Shown here: one piece after another, positions 44,584 to 56,745 of the stretch
Numbering within the stretch: the first letter of the stretch is position 1
Layout: each line of letters opens with the position of its first letter
DNA from: Sorex araneus
Lineage: Eukaryota; Chordata; Mammalia; Eulipotyphla; Soricidae
Reading direction: 5' to 3'
Assembly (NCBI RefSeq): GCF_027595985.1
Contig: NC_073305.1
Span: forward strand, 171,946,172 to 172,010,171
DNA: 64,000 nt
Translations under genes and position numbers: made by a program
The notes under the pieces: generated by a model
What the model was told of the DNA's origin: nothing
The model's input: the letters and a program-made list of their open reading frames with translations, nothing else
Databases searched by the model: none

Positions 44584-44693
44584 GGTATCACTGTATCACT
44601 GTCATCCCATTGTTCATTGATTTACTCCAACGGGCACCAGTAACGTCTCTATTACACTCATCCCTCAGATTTTAGCAGCCTCTCCTTACCTTA
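44584..44693 (-). mobile_element. COMP-C 3' fragment
   Basis: Tail TATCACTGTATCACTGTCAT, shared end CACCAGTAACGTCTCTATTA, then the private COMP-C segment CAGATTTTAGCAGCCTCTCC. 5'-truncated. Confidence 0.8.
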
Positions 44694-45111
44694 AACCCAA
44701 GGTAAGAGCTAAAAAAAAGAATCTGGTCTCTTACCATGTTGTTTGCAAGCCCTAGAGTGTGAAGGCTGGACACCCTTTGGAACTGAGGCCTGCTAAGACC
44801 TGAATGACACCAGCGCCAACCCACAGAAGGCAGAATCCCCCAGGACAGGGGAAACCAACAAAGACCAAATTCCATCATCCAATCATGAAAGCAGACCACT
44901 AAAAGGTCAAAGGCTTTTCCTTTAACAATGTTCTAACAAGTGCCTCAGCTTGGCATAGAAACCCCAAGCTTGAGGCAGTTTGTGGAAACCCACTGAGACC
45001 AAATTTTAAACACCAAGCAATACTTGAAGGATTAAAACATTCCACTTCTGAACAGCCCACATTTCCACTTGCAATACATCATTGCTTTATTTTCTGGGAT
45101 TTCCTCTTCTC
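44694..45111. other. Unassigned sequence
   Basis: Mixed composition. No coding support; possibly part of an old LTR, but no family is recognised. Confidence 0.35.
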
Positions 45112-45123
45112 TATGTCTTCTCA

Positions 45124-45689
45124 ATGGATGCTTCTGATGCCAGAGTACATGTGTTGAAGCGTCAAAGAAATGGTTAAGAGGATGAAGAACCTCTGGCTCC
45201 GGGCACATCTTTTCGACTCCACCATTCTTCCTGCACTAACATACGCCTCAGAGACCTGGGCCCTTTGAAAACAGGATGAGAACGCTATTTGGGTATCCCA
45301 AAGAGGAATCGAAAGAGCCATGCTAGGTGAATCACGTTTCACTCAAGTGAGAGAAGGAATCTGGAGTTTCGACCTTCGTCGATGGTCAAGAATCAGGGAC
45401 GCTGTCTTGTTTGCCAAGGCATCAAAAATCAGATGGGCCAGACACATAATGCAATTCAGAGACGACCACTGGACTAGAGCTGTTATGGACTGGATTCCAT
45501 GGGATGACAAAAGACCACGTGGCCGCCACCAATGAGATGGTCAGACTTCTTTTTCAAAACCCTGAATGAACGATTTGAGGCTCTTCCTGTTCCTGGAACA
45601 AGCAGATATCATTGAGCTACACTAGCACACAACAGGGACAGATGGAGACGTTACTGGCACCTGCCCGAGCAAAGTTGGATGACAAGTGA
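45124..45689 (+). mobile_element. RTE LINE copy 5, short
   Basis: Flanked by a perfect 12-base TSD, TATGTCTTCTCA, at 45112-45123 and 45690-45701. RTE homology proper begins at about 45159 (GCGTCAAAGAAATGGTTAAG). The 35 bases between the TSD and that point are not clear RTE sequence and may be filler or an inverted scrap. The remnant covers the C-terminal region (HLFDSTILPALTYASETWA-like, then RWARHIMQFRDDHWTRA) with stops, and ends GATGACAAGTGA without further tail repeats. Confidence 0.94.
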
Positions 45690-45701
45690 TATGTCTTCTC
45701 A

Positions 45702-46029
45702 TTCATATTTTCTTAATAAAACTATTACTTATGTCCCCTGAGTGTTTTATTTTTTACTTGCTCAATAACTTTTTGTTGATGGGAAGCTATACCCTTTTGC
45801 CTTTCCTCCACGGCTCCAGCAACTTATCTCAGGCTTGAGGATTTCAGGTATCATGCAGAGGAAGAGAAGCCTGAGGTCAGAGGTCACAGGCAGTGCCTGA
45901 GCATGTCAGGGCCTGCGTTTGACCTCCACAGTCTGGAGAGTGAGCACTGAACTGAGGTCCCACCTGGCCCTGGCAGCCCAGCTTAACCACAGTGACAGTC
46001 AAAGCCACGGTGATGTTCGATCAGCTTGC
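45702..46029. other. Unassigned sequence
   Basis: No gene. The GC-richer part from 45850 may be old SINE or LTR material. Confidence 0.3.
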
Positions 46030-46260
46030 AGACTCCTGAAATTCTTTACTAAATGACGAAGTTGGGTGCTCTGGGAGAAGTCAGGTCTGACTTTCCTTTC
46101 TGCCAAGAACAAATCCTTGCCTCAGCTTGAAAGCCGTGGATCCCCCAAACTCCCCCAAAACTCAGGTAGTGGAAATCTGTTCCTGTCCCCGTGGAGATCG
46201 AGGACCTCAGGTGTAGCCCCCCCTTCCTGGACTGGTGTGACCCCAAGTGACATGCGACAC
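46030..46260 (+). mobile_element. Degraded ERV-like LTR fragment
   Basis: CAGACTCCTGAAATTCTTTA, GACTTTCCTTTCTGCCAAGA and AACAAATCCTTGCCT follow the order seen at 31860-32100 and, reversed, at 1040-1420. Confidence 0.45.
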
Positions 46261-46940
46261 AGGTGTTCGTAGCAGACTTTCTCCCAGTGTTACAGGGGGG
46301 AGTTGGGGGCTGAGAGGGAACCCAGGTGCTTAAGTTCACTCAGTCAGTCATTTAAAACCTCACTTTCCTGAGCAAGCATTCAGGGTGGAGATAACTTAGG
46401 TGTAAAAAAGAGGGCCTGGGGAAAGGAATTTCCTTCCTGAGCCCTCAGCTCTCCCTGCATGGACAGCAGAGAAGCCGCAGTTCTCACGAACAGGTGCATG
46501 GCCAGAGAACAAGGGAAAAGCCAAAGGGACAAACAACAGAGGGAGGCAGGCCACAGGAACGCAGTGACTTGGATAACAGGTCTCAGACCGTGACCTTGAA
46601 TATGGAGAGGCGAGACCAGAATTCATAGATGAGACATTCATACTGGAGACTAAAGCCAATGGCAGAATCAAACTTACTGAAGCTGCAAAATAAAGATACT
46701 ATATGCAGAAACTATATACAGAATCCGAGATGCTGCGTGCCAATTTTATGCATGGTTCCCCGAGAACCCACCCAGAAGCTAGTCAGTTTGCTGTATCACC
46801 AGTACTAATCCGTCTTGGCACGTCACTGGTGAATAAAGCAGAAAGTCCAAAGCACTGTCGCTATTGAGACTACCACCTCCCAGGCTCCACCAACAATATT
46901 CATGAATAATTTGGATGGTTTTTTTTAAAGAAACTTATAT
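46261..46940. other. Unassigned sequence
   Basis: No recognisable gene or clear repeat. Open frames on both strands are short and without domains. Confidence 0.35.
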
Positions 46941-46949
46941 ATATATGGT

Positions 46950-47018
46950 TTCCCGAGCCCCAGGGAACCTGGATCTTCTGCATACAAGGCAGATGCCCTA
47001 CCCATTGTACTATCCTCT
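46950..47018 (-). mobile_element. SINE-A 5' fragment
   Basis: GGAACCTGGATCTTCTGCAT, ACAAGGCAGATGCCCTACCC and ATTGTACTATC match the head end of SINE-A on the minus strand. Confidence 0.55.
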
Positions 47019-47044
47019 GATTCTTGTGTGTATGTGTGCATGTG

Positions 47045-47285
47045 TTGTATTTTTTAAAAATTTTATATTAGTGAATCACTGTGAGGTAGAGTTACAGACT
47101 TACATACTTTCATGCTTGCATTTCAGTCATACAATGGTCGAGTACCCATCCCTCCACCAGTGCCCATTTTCCACCACCAATGGTCCCAGCATCCCTCCCA
47201 CTACCCCCACCCTGTCCCCTCCACCCCACCCTGTCTCTGTGGCAGGGCATTCCCTTTTGCTCTCTCTCACTTTTGGGGGGTGTTG
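47045..47285 (-). mobile_element. L1 3' UTR, truncated
   Basis: GTGAATCACTGTGAGGTAGA, TCATACAATGGTCGAGTACC, CACCAGTGCCCATTTTCCAC and CACCCTGTCTCTGTGGCAGG, in the order of the shrew L1 3' UTR. Confidence 0.78.
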
Positions 47286-47454
47286 TGGTTTGCTATATCC
47301 CTCTGATTCTTTTTTTGTTTTTTGGTTTTGGTAGTTTCTTTCAGTAAAGGAACTCAGTGCATAAAAGTATGGGTGAATTATCACTGAATTCTTGGGAAAT
47401 TTTCACGATTTATTAGTAAGAAGGCACAAAAATACCTTTTCAACTTGAATTATT

Positions 47455-47593
47455 TGGGGGGTGGTGGAGCATGTTGGAGAGCTATTTCTGCCTCTGTGCT
47501 CCAGGTCACTTGTGTTTGCAGGACCATATGTAGTGCCAGGGATTGAACCAAGATAGATTGCATTAAGGCGAGATTCTTAACTCTGGTCCCTCC
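47455..47593 (-). mobile_element. SINE-A, old
   Basis: GGACCATATGTAGTGCCAGG and GATTGAACCAAGATAGATTG (B-box complement) are clear; the tail end is replaced by a G-rich stretch. Confidence 0.65.
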
Positions 47594-47639
47594 AATTGAA
47601 TATTGCAGTTTTGTTTTTTGGTTTTGATGTTGCTATTGT

Positions 47640-47825
47640 TTTTTGTCAGGGGTCACAGTTGTGGTGTAACACAGTCACATACTTGTTTACAGAGCAAGAG
47701 GTCACACTTGTGGTGTGGTTGGTTGCATCCACAGTGTGGTCATACTCATTGATGTGGGATATTGCTGGGGATCAAATTTATGGCCTCACACATGCAAGAC
47801 ACTCTCCCACTGAGCCATCTCCCTG
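47640..47825 (-). mobile_element. Old tRNA-like SINE
   Basis: GGGGATCAAATTTATGGCCT and ACATGCAAGACACTCTCCCA CTGAGCCATCT (in two blocks) resemble the reverse of a tRNA-derived head of B2/ID style. The upstream part contains an imperfect duplication (GGTCACAGTTGTGGTGT and GGTCACACTTGTGGTGT). Confidence 0.5.
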
Positions 47826-47867
47826 CACACTTTGAAATTATTGTTTTGCTGGAACCAGATAGCCTAG

Positions 47868-48135
47868 TTTTCCCTTTTGGAGAACCTGGCAAGCTACTGA
47901 GAGTTTACTGCCCGCCCAGGAGAGCTTGGCATGCTCCCTGTGGCGTATTCATATACCAAATACAGTAACAATGATGGTTTCATTCCCCTGACCCTGAAGA
48001 GCCTCTAATGCGGCACCATTGGGAAGGACAAGTAAAGAGAGGCTGCTAAAATCTCAGGGCTAGGACAAATGGAGACGTTACTGAGCCCGCTCGAGCAAAT
48101 CATTGATCAATGGGATGACGTGATACAGTGATGGG
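47868..48135 (+). mobile_element. COMP-C, 5'-truncated
   Basis: Begins at GGAGAACCTGGCAAGCTACT and keeps the SINE-B-like middle, the private segment (GGAAGGACAAGTAAAGAGAG) and the RTE-type end (GGAGACGTTACTGAGCCCGC to GATGACGTGATACAGTGATG). Confidence 0.87.
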
Positions 48136-50030
48136 CAACTATCAAAAATATTCCTTTGTTGTTATCCTAGTGTCATGAAATGAATGATTTATCATTAAAA
48201 ACATTCACTAGGAAAATATATTTGCTAAATATCTACTTAAAAGAGTGGAGTCATAATTATATACAGTTTAAGTAAACAGGCAAAATAATATGGATGTTAT
48301 CATTTTGGGATAAGAGATGTGATAGAGGTAATAAGAATTCAGTTAAGTTTGAAAGGAGAAGGATGGAGTGCTCAAAATTCAAAACTTAAAATACAACATA
48401 TGACTACCAAGTTTAAAACATTTTGGTATGGAAATTTCTCACATAGATAGCATGCTGAAGCCCCGTGGCCAAAAATCATTGACCCACATATGTCAACTGT
48501 GTTGAATTTATCACTTTATACTCAGCCCAAAGAAGACACGAACTTTTTTTAAAAAAAAATCTAAACAGAATTATTTTAATTTATAATAACAACTTCCAGT
48601 ACATGATTCTATAAAAGTTCAATACTTTATAATGATAGTTGGCTTAATTTTCGTGTTAAGTGATCAAGAGATAAACAGGCTTAAGAGATAAGCATCTAAT
48701 AAACAGTTAAATCTAAGAAGACACGAACTTTGCTCAAGAAAATAGTGGGAAGTGAAGTTAAGGTTTAAATACATGACTATAATGTAATTTCAAAAATTTG
48801 TAAGTCTGTAACTGTATCTCATGATGATTCATTAAAATAAAAAATAAAAAATAAATAAATACATGGCTATGTGAGTTCAATATTCTGACTTTTACTTCAA
48901 AGGTAATAGAATAATAAGGAAATGGTTTAACCTCAAAAAAAAACCCACCCTCACAGATACAATGTTGGTATCTGTGATTTTGTCCTTTCTTTGGTCATGA
49001 TGACATACATGCCAGTGAGAGATTTTGCAGGGAATAGCATTATTTTGACTCAATACACAGCTGGAGATCCAAGTACATATGATTTGTACACATCCTGGGT
49101 AAATATCTTGAATAGGTGACTCTGAAATTTCACTGACAGCTTGCAAACCTTTTTAATCAAATGCAATTATATTGAGGGGAAAGGGAGAAAACAAGCAGAT
49201 AATTCACAAATGGGGCATGTCAACTGGTTCTGTAGATAACGGTGCTGTTGATGTTTCCATTTCACTGCATTCTAATCATCCTTATCCTTATTCTTGATCA
49301 CTGATTTTGATGCTGAACCTTTAATTGACTTCTAATCTTTTTAAAGAATGGGATATGATTTTTATTTTACCTCTCTCATGGATCCCAGAACTGTATTGAA
49401 TTTAATCAGAATTCAAAATGAAGAATTTGACTAGTTTGAGTCAAACTAGACTGAGGCATGGATTCTTGCTCATTTCTCATACACACCATTGCCTCTATCA
49501 GTAAGGAGCAATGCATAATTTCTGTCAGAATTGTCATGTTAAATAAATGAGCATCCTGTTGTACTTGTTATAGTTATAGGATGCAGGGAAATGTGTTTTC
49601 ACAATAGATGCTGAGATTTGCCTCTGACTGTTGCTAAGGCAACAGAATGAGAGGACAGCATCTGGGGACCCCACTGTCTGGCTCCCCTGGGGTCCTGCTT
49701 CTTTGAGCCCCACCTTTACTTCAACAACTGCTTCTACCTCATATTGTGAAGAATCCCATGACAATTTAAATATGGTGATAAATGCCAGGGATTGTTTTTT
49801 ATGCCTTATCAATTTTCTATTTTATTAGGGCTGACAAAATCAACAATGATGTTGAAGAAGCAATTAACATAAAAACAAGGCAATGCATAGAGAGTGAACT
49901 GCTCTTATTCTGAAGGTCCTATGCTGAACAAGTTTCATTAAAATGATGCCTCTACAAACAGAGACTAGAGATCATCTGCCTGAAGACTGACGTGAAGGAG
50001 AAAACATCATAAAGACTCCGTTGCTCAGGA
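48136..50030. other. Long AT-rich single-copy stretch
   Basis: About 1.9 kb without recognisable young repeats or coding exons. An A-rich tract near 48836-48860 (AATAAAAAATAAATAAATAC) may be an old retroelement tail. Confidence 0.4.
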
Positions 50031-50226
50031 ATTGGGAGATGACTCAGTGACTCAGATACCTTCTTTGCAAGCATCCACTAATGCCACCCTGAAGTGCTAA
50101 GCTCAATCCTCGCAGTTCTGTAGTCTGTGATCCTTGGCACAGTAAGCAGTGTCTGCTTGCACTGCAGCCAGGTGTGTAGAAGCACTGCAAGTGAAAGGAC
50201 ACCACTCTCCATAGAGTTTTGCCATA
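50031..50226 (+). mobile_element. Old SINE ahead of a GAAA array
   Basis: GGGAGATGACTCAGTGACTC and GCTCAATCCTCGCAGTTCTG resemble a decayed tRNA-like SINE head with B-box. The part next to the array is not clearly SINE. Confidence 0.45.
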
Positions 50227-50385
<159 letters not shown>

Positions 50386-50780
50386 GAGATATTCAAGCAC
50401 CACAATCAGGAGTCTGATCCCCAGACAGAACATGTGTGAGCATAGCACCATGTGTATCCTCTAGTGGACACCAAACCCAGAATACACACCAACACCACAG
50501 TGAATGAATTAGACCCCAGCGGGCATATGAACAAACACCACAGCTCAATCTTATTATCCTTCTGGGTGATCAAAACAGCTCCAGACCAACTTCCTACACA
50601 GGAATAGTCACTTCCCTGAACAGTTCTGGAGGCCCTAACGCCCCGGGCAGCTGGGCAGCCCCATCTTGCATAATAGACTTTTTGAGATGTGAACCTAGTA
50701 ACAATCCCTGTATCTCACAAACTCAATATGTGCAAATTAAGATCCCACATGACTTTCTGGAAGACCACCTCTCTTTTTAT
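50386..50780. other. Unassigned sequence
   Basis: No gene; CA-rich composition (ACACACCAACACCACAGTGA) with no family recognised. Confidence 0.35.
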
Positions 50781-50791
50781 TTGGAGAGGGT

Positions 50792-51026
50792 GGCGCTGTA
50801 GTGCACTATCGTCCTGCTGTTCATTGATTTGCTCAAGCAGGCACCAGTAATGTCTCCATGTGAGACTTGTTGTTACTGTTTTTGGCATATCGAATACGCC
50901 ATGGGTAGCTTGCCAAGATCTGCCGTGTGGGCGGGATAGTCTCGGTAGCTTACCGGGCTCTCTCCGAGAGGGACGGAGGAATCGAACAAGGCAAACACCC
51001 CACCCACTGTGCGCTGTCTCCAGTCC
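50792..51026 (-). mobile_element. SINE-B with perfect TSD
   Basis: Flanked by TTGGAGAGGGT at 50781-50791 and 51027-51037 (11 of 11). A short internal deletion removes part of the head, between GGAATCGAAC and AAGGCAAAC. Confidence 0.96.
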
Positions 51027-51037
51027 TTGGAGAGGGT

Positions 51038-51936
51038 ATGCTATCCTAATTAGTCCATGCTAATAAAAAGCACACACAGTCATTTATTCCAAGTTCCAAC
51101 TATAATTTCAACCTCTCCCCAAAGTTAGAATTTTGAATCAATTAATTTGCAATTTCCTGGTCTTTGGGATGAAAACACTCCACTGCCTCCAAGTAAGGGA
51201 AAGGAGTTTTTGCCCATAATATACTTTCTTTCCTTGACTTTAATATCCTTTCATTTGTAAAACTCCTCATGTCACCTCTTTGCTCAATGGGATACTGTCT
51301 GATTCACGAATCGTTTAATAAGACCAATTATATTGCTAAACTGATTCAGATGAATTTTTTTAACATAAGAAATAGACCTTTGGTCAGTCAAATATATTAT
51401 AGGCACTACAAATCCTTGGCTCACAGCCCCCAAGTCCCTGAGAATTCTAAAGTTTTGAAAGTGATAAAAATTAGGTTTTTGGAAGGAGAATATTTGGAAG
51501 CACCTAACTAAGGGGGTTGTTTACCTGGAGAAGGTGGAGAAATTCTAGCTTTTCAGGGAGGGAAGAAAAGCTCGGCTTAAATTCAATTGCACAAAACCCC
51601 AGTTATGATCAATTCTACCAAAGTGATAAAGCTAGGAGGGTTGAATTCAGATTGCAGACAGCACCATGCACCATTCCACAGGGCCACAGGGCCACAGCTG
51701 TGGGAAATCTGTGGACGGTCTGCGGATGAGAAACAGAGGGAATGACCTACACTTGCAAACTGTCTGTATTCTGAAGAGGCAGTTGTGAGAATATGTCATC
51801 TGTAGCTGGGTGGGCATAAGGAAGCCCAGGTAATAACTGGGGCTGCGTGGCATGGCGAAGTCACACACATACAATTGCTATGGAATCGAAGTTCTGTTCT
51901 GTGGGCAATAAGTAAAGGCATTCTTTCTGTCCCATC
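51038..51936. other. Unassigned sequence
   Basis: No recognisable repeat or gene. A short duplication GGGCCACA GGGCCACA occurs near 51680. Confidence 0.35.
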
Positions 51937-51947
51937 AAGAATGGGAA

Positions 51948-52129
51948 TACATGGGACTGGAGCAGTAACACAGCGGGTAGGACGTCTGCCTTGCACGTGG
52001 CTGACCCGAGTTCAATTCCTATCATCCCAAATGGTCCCCTGAGCACCGCCAGGAGTAATTCCTGAGTGCGAAGCCAGGAGTAAGCCCTGTGCATCACCAG
52101 GTATGACCCAAAAAGAAAGAAAACAAAAG
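51948..52129 (+). mobile_element. SINE-A with TSD
   Basis: GGGACTGGAGCAGTAACACA, GACCCGAGTTCAATTCC and AGCACCGCCAGGAGTAATTC; tail AAAAGAAAGAAAACAAAAG. AAGAATGGGA at about 51937 and at 52130 is the likely TSD. Confidence 0.93.
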
Positions 52130-52139
52130 AAGAATGGGA

Positions 52140-52972
52140 TAGCTGAGAATGATGAGCTCTCAAAGAGCCACTTCTGAAGAAACATCTACAAAACCAAAGT
52201 AGCCTTTCTATAAATTCAGTCCCCTACGTACTCCTAGATTCTTTTTTCTCCACTGTAGTTTCTTTCCTCCCTTTAAATTCCTGCATAGGTTATCCACCAT
52301 CACCCTGTGAAACATGGGATACCCTGTACCTCAGCTCTGCCCTCCTTCTTTGGCTTCAAACAAACTTTGAAGGACTGATAAATGGTCTATTTAACATCGT
52401 ATTAACATCTATGTCATCTTTCTTTCTCTGCTCCTCTCAACTGTCAACTCCTACGTGGATGTCAGACTTCTCCGAGCACTCCTTCCTCAACAGAAACTCC
52501 ACCCTGTCATTTCTCCTTGCTAACTTTCCAAGCATTGAAAATATCTTCCCCTTCTCTTGGTTCATCCAATTCCTACTATCTTCACAAGTTTTTCCTTTGG
52601 CTTATCGTTCTTTTTCTTAATGTCTTGTTTAGAAAGGTCTAGGTTATTGCCTACAGATTTTTAAGGATGTGTAAAGTCATGTTTCAAGGACCCCATTTGG
52701 TTCACTGTTTCCTCTTTCTACACCCTACTTTGTCTCCTCTTTCTTATGCCCTCTGCCCATTCACTTCATTCAAGCTGGGAAGGACAAAGCTGGAAAATCT
52801 TGGCCAAAATTATACCAGACTCGATACTGTTGCCAAAGAACTCCCTAGATAATTTACAGAGTAAGTTATCTGGGCAGCATGCAAGATTCGAGAAATTTAA
52901 AGTTTGCCCTCAAGGAATTTCAGTTTCATTTTTCGGAATAGAACAAAAAAAATGGAACGCATTCAATTCATT
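52140..52972. other. Unassigned sequence
   Basis: Pyrimidine-rich but not simple repeat. No exon is supported. Confidence 0.35.
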
Positions 52973-52986
52973 AAAATATGTGGTCT

Positions 52987-53142
52987 TGTACCAGAGAGAT
53001 AGTCCAGGGGTTAAAGCCCTTGCTCTGCATGAGCTAATCCCAGCTCAATTCCTGGCACTGTATATGGTCCCCTGAGCATCCCCAGGAGTTATCCCTGAAT
53101 ATGGCTGGGTGTGCCCCCCCAAAACCAAAAATAAAATCAAAT
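52987..53142 (+). mobile_element. SINE-A with TSD
   Basis: ACCAGAGAGATAGTCCAGGG head, CAGCTCAATTCCTGGCAC B-box, tail CCAAAACCAAAAATAAAATC. Flanked by AAAATATGTGGTCT (52973-52986) and AAAACATGTGGTCT (53143-53156), one mismatch. Confidence 0.93.
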
Positions 53143-53156
53143 AAAACATGTGGTCT

Positions 53157-54360
53157 GATAACTTGCAGGCTTCTCTTAAACCATAAAGCTGGCTTTTCTA
53201 TACAGTCTTTCACATTGCTTCCAGAAGGATGATCAGTTCCACTCTGACAAGTTTGGACATATTAAATCCATGGCTGCACTTGCTTCAGCTCTCTGCCACT
53301 AACACAGAGTCATAACCCATTAACACATAAATCCATGGACAGTGGGATGACATTTTTAGTTTATATCTTGCAACCCCTCGGTTCAATACATTTATTTCTG
53401 GTTATACCTGTGCCTGGAGTTTGGCATCTAAATCATTGGGTAAAGAATTGATTTCTGATCATTTATTTTCATTCCTTTCCTGCATGTAGATTTAATATTT
53501 GGGGCTCTGTGATGATGATGATAATGATGTAAATGACAATAATGACACCTCCCTGTTTGTGTTTCATTGTACAAAGCACTGTCGTGTGAGTTATCTTCTT
53601 TGATTCTAAAATGCACCTGCGAAGCTTACGAGTACTCTATTCTTGACTAAACCACTCCTAACTTAGAATAGCTTCTGGCCCTCCCACCAGCTGTGCTGCT
53701 GGCTCTCTGTAGGAGCTACATCCCCACGATCTGTTGCTCAGGTAACGCTCTAGGTTCCCAAGCCCATTTGGAACTGCTTTTGTGACCCTCACTGCAAAGC
53801 AGTTGATTTAGTGCCTATTCTTCTTGTCCACCTTCTCGGGTCTGCCTTCCTCCAGAACACAGACTTCCCTCTCTGCCGTGTGGCCATGAGCCATCACAAC
53901 CTCTCCCAGGTGAAGATCTAAACCTCAGCCTCAACCCTGTTCCTGCGGGGCTGGAAATTGCCAGCACAACTGCTCACAAATGGACTTATTGAAAACACTT
54001 CGTTTCGAGACCTTAAAGGCGTTTCTGTTTTCTCTCCACATCAATGCATGGCCCTATAGGACGATGAAGTCAGTACCTCTTTCTGAAGGGCGGCCATTGT
54101 TTTTGATGTAGATTTGATGCAAAAATGATGCCCGTTTTTTCAGAATATGTAATGACTTGAAACCATGATCCATGAGATTATCTTGCCCCATTTCACAATC
54201 TGGAGCTTCCTCAATGCTCTCCTTATGAAAACTTAATGGTTGCTAACCCACCTTTTGTCTTAGAAAGGACTAGAAAAGCAACTCCGGCCTTCTAAAATTC
54301 TTCGATTACCCAAATAGCATATTAGAGTACCTAGTGACTTGCAGAAATAAAATACAAAGC
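53157..54360. other. Unassigned, largely single-copy sequence
   Basis: 1.2 kb with moderate GC and no recognisable repeat; a short imperfect GAT run occurs near 53510. No exon is supported. Confidence 0.4.
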
Positions 54361-54362
54361 AG

Positions 54363-54530
54363 AGAGCTAGGTAGATGACTCAAAAGCTGGAGCCCAACAT
54401 ACAGCTGCACAAATGTATCCCTGAGCACTTGATCCTGAGTGCCACATAGTCCCCCAGAGCACCATTGTGAGTGTTACTCTCATAGTCAGTTTCACTGCCA
54501 CTAGAGTGCCAATCAAATTAGAGGCAAGGA
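54363..54530 (+). mobile_element. Old SINE, low similarity
   Basis: GAGCTAGGTAGATGACTCAA and CCCCAGAGCACCATTGTGAG are SINE-A-like in order. Heavily decayed. Confidence 0.4.
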
Positions 54531-54998
54531 GAAGGGTCCAGAAAGAACCTTGTTAGCAACAAGCCAGCAGATTGGAAGATGGCTCACTCATCTTCCAGTC
54601 TATCTACCCAGAAGGCCATCTCATTTGCATGGCAACAGGAATGGGTTTTTACAAGGAAAAGAGTTTTAACAGGACGAAAAGGTGGGGACCAGCGGCTCTA
54701 AGAATGAACAATGAAATCCCTCTGTTCACAGGTGCCCTGAAACACTTTTTGTCTGTAACCTGAACAAAGAAAGGTTTAGGTTTTGAGGAGAAGGCTGAAC
54801 AGAATAAATCACCGTTTCTTTAGATTTTGGGACAAAGATTTGTTTTTTCTGTATCGATCTTCATCCCAGTTTCAGGAGTTGCCTCTCACCCCCTACAAAA
54901 ACAAAAACAAACTGAAAAATTCAGAGACGGCAGAAAGTCTAATGGATGAGGATTCTATGCAGAGATGACGGGGAATGTCTTTAGCCTCTTACTATTTA

Positions 54999-56375
54999 TT
55001 TATTTTTTTTTTAATTTTTTTATTGAATCACCAAGTGGAGGGTTACAAAGTTCTCAGGATTATGTCAGTTATACAATACTCAAACACCCTTCCCTTCACC
55101 AGTGCCCATCTTCCATCACCAACCCCCCCCAGTATATCTGCCGCCCCCTCCCACCTCCCCAGTCCCCACCCTTGTACGTGATAAGTTTCTCTTCATTCGC
55201 GCTTATCTTGATTACATTCCATGTTTCAACACACAACTCACTACCGTTGCTGGGGTTTCCCCCAAAAAATAAAAAGACAGTCCTATTGCCAAGGAGGCAT
55301 TTGATAGTTCTCCATTGCTAAGAATATAGAGATATTAAGTCCCGCTGTTTGTTACATAACTTTTCTTTTTCCCCCTTGCCCCATGCCACCGAGTTCACGC
55401 CTGTTTAGTAATCGCCATGCTGTCTGACAAAAAAAAACCGAAGAGGATGGTTATTTCCCGTCATCAGCCGGTGTGGGGCTCTGGCTTAGTTGATAGTCTA
55501 GTAGAGTGTCTGCAAGCAGTTTCTGGAACCAAAGGTCTTGCGCTGATATCGGCTCCGGCTCGAGATACCACCAGCGTCCCGCTGGTCCATGTACATAATT
55601 TTTCCCCTTATATCCCATTCCCACACCACCAGGTCTGTTTGCTTAATGGACATCACACTATGTTTGACACCACGCCGCATTTCTTCCCGAGAAAGAAGGA
55701 TATTTCTTCTCAGCCGGCTTGGGGATATAGCTTAGTTCAGTCTAGAGAGATGGCTACCACTTTGATTGCCTTCAATATTTCAACAAAATACTTACTATTC
55801 TTGTTAGGATCTCCCACAAAAGTCCGACCCATTAAGAAGGAACCATTACATATTGCTGATACTAAGATGACATTAGGTTGCGCGGCCGCGCAGTTTGGGG
55901 TTTCTGTCTAAAGTCCAGGGAAAATTCTGTCTGAAATTCTATCACTACAATCTTTTACCCTTTTATGGTGCTCATAAGATGGGAAAACCTAGAGAAATAC
56001 CGGCCCCCCCGCACGGGCGGAAGTGGGAAAGCTCCCTTGTCCTCCTCCGTCATACTGGGGCTGCGGGCGCGGAGAAGTGGGAAAGCCCACGTGGCTGCAC
56101 TCTCTTTAAGTGTCCGATGTGGGCAGAAACCTGTACTTCCCCGCCCTCGATCTCCCGCCAGCCGCGCCGCGCATTTGGGTGCGTCTCTCCATTTTGTGCT
56201 CAGAGAAGTGGGGTGGAGGCTGTGCTGTGCTCAGGAGAAGTTGAAGGAGAGAGAGAGAGATTAAAAAAAAGAGAAACGCCGGGCCCCCACACGGGGGACC
56301 TGGCGGAAACGCTCAAGTCACATACTGCAGGTTGCTGGCGGGCTGCTGGTGTCCAAAGCAGCTCCCTCCTCTTCC
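54999..56375 (-). mobile_element. COMP-D composite, full length, TSD-flanked
   Basis: About 1377 bases on the minus strand, flanked by AGCCTCTTACTATTTA at 54983-54998 and 56376-56391 (16 of 16). It matches 26997-28302 through the 3' UTR, the middle and the GCGGCCGCG junction (near 55880). In the 5' part an extra segment (about 55920-55990, TTTTATGGTGCTCATAAGAT) and a (GA)n stretch are inserted or replaced. The two copies therefore share a master lineage but differ in 5' structure. Confidence 0.9.
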
Positions 56376-56477
56376 AGCCTCTTACTATTTAATAGTAAGT
56401 TGTTCCATATTTCTTGAGGGAATCCTGATTCAAATGCTTCTATTCACAGTCTAGAGCATGCAGGGTGTGCTTTTATT

Positions 56478-56745
56478 ACCATGTTATTTAAACAGAGACG
56501 ATTTGTTACAAAATTGACCAACACAATCACAAGCAAAGACATTAAAGTAGTAATTAAGAATCTCCCCAGGAATGGGGATTGGGGGGCTGGTGATGGGAGG
56601 GAAACTGGGGATACTGGTGGTGGGATATGTAACTGGTAAAGGGTTGGGTGCTGGGAAAATGTATGACTGGAACCCAATTATGAACAACTTTGTAACTGTA
56701 TCTAACGGTCATTCAATAAAATAATAATAATAATAAATTTAAATT
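56478..56745 (+). mobile_element. L1 3' UTR, truncated
   Basis: AGGAATGGGGATTGGGGGGC, ATGACTGGAACCCAATTATG and AACAACTTTGTAACTGTATC, then ATTCAATAAAATAATAATAA as polyadenylation signal and tail. Confidence 0.82.
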
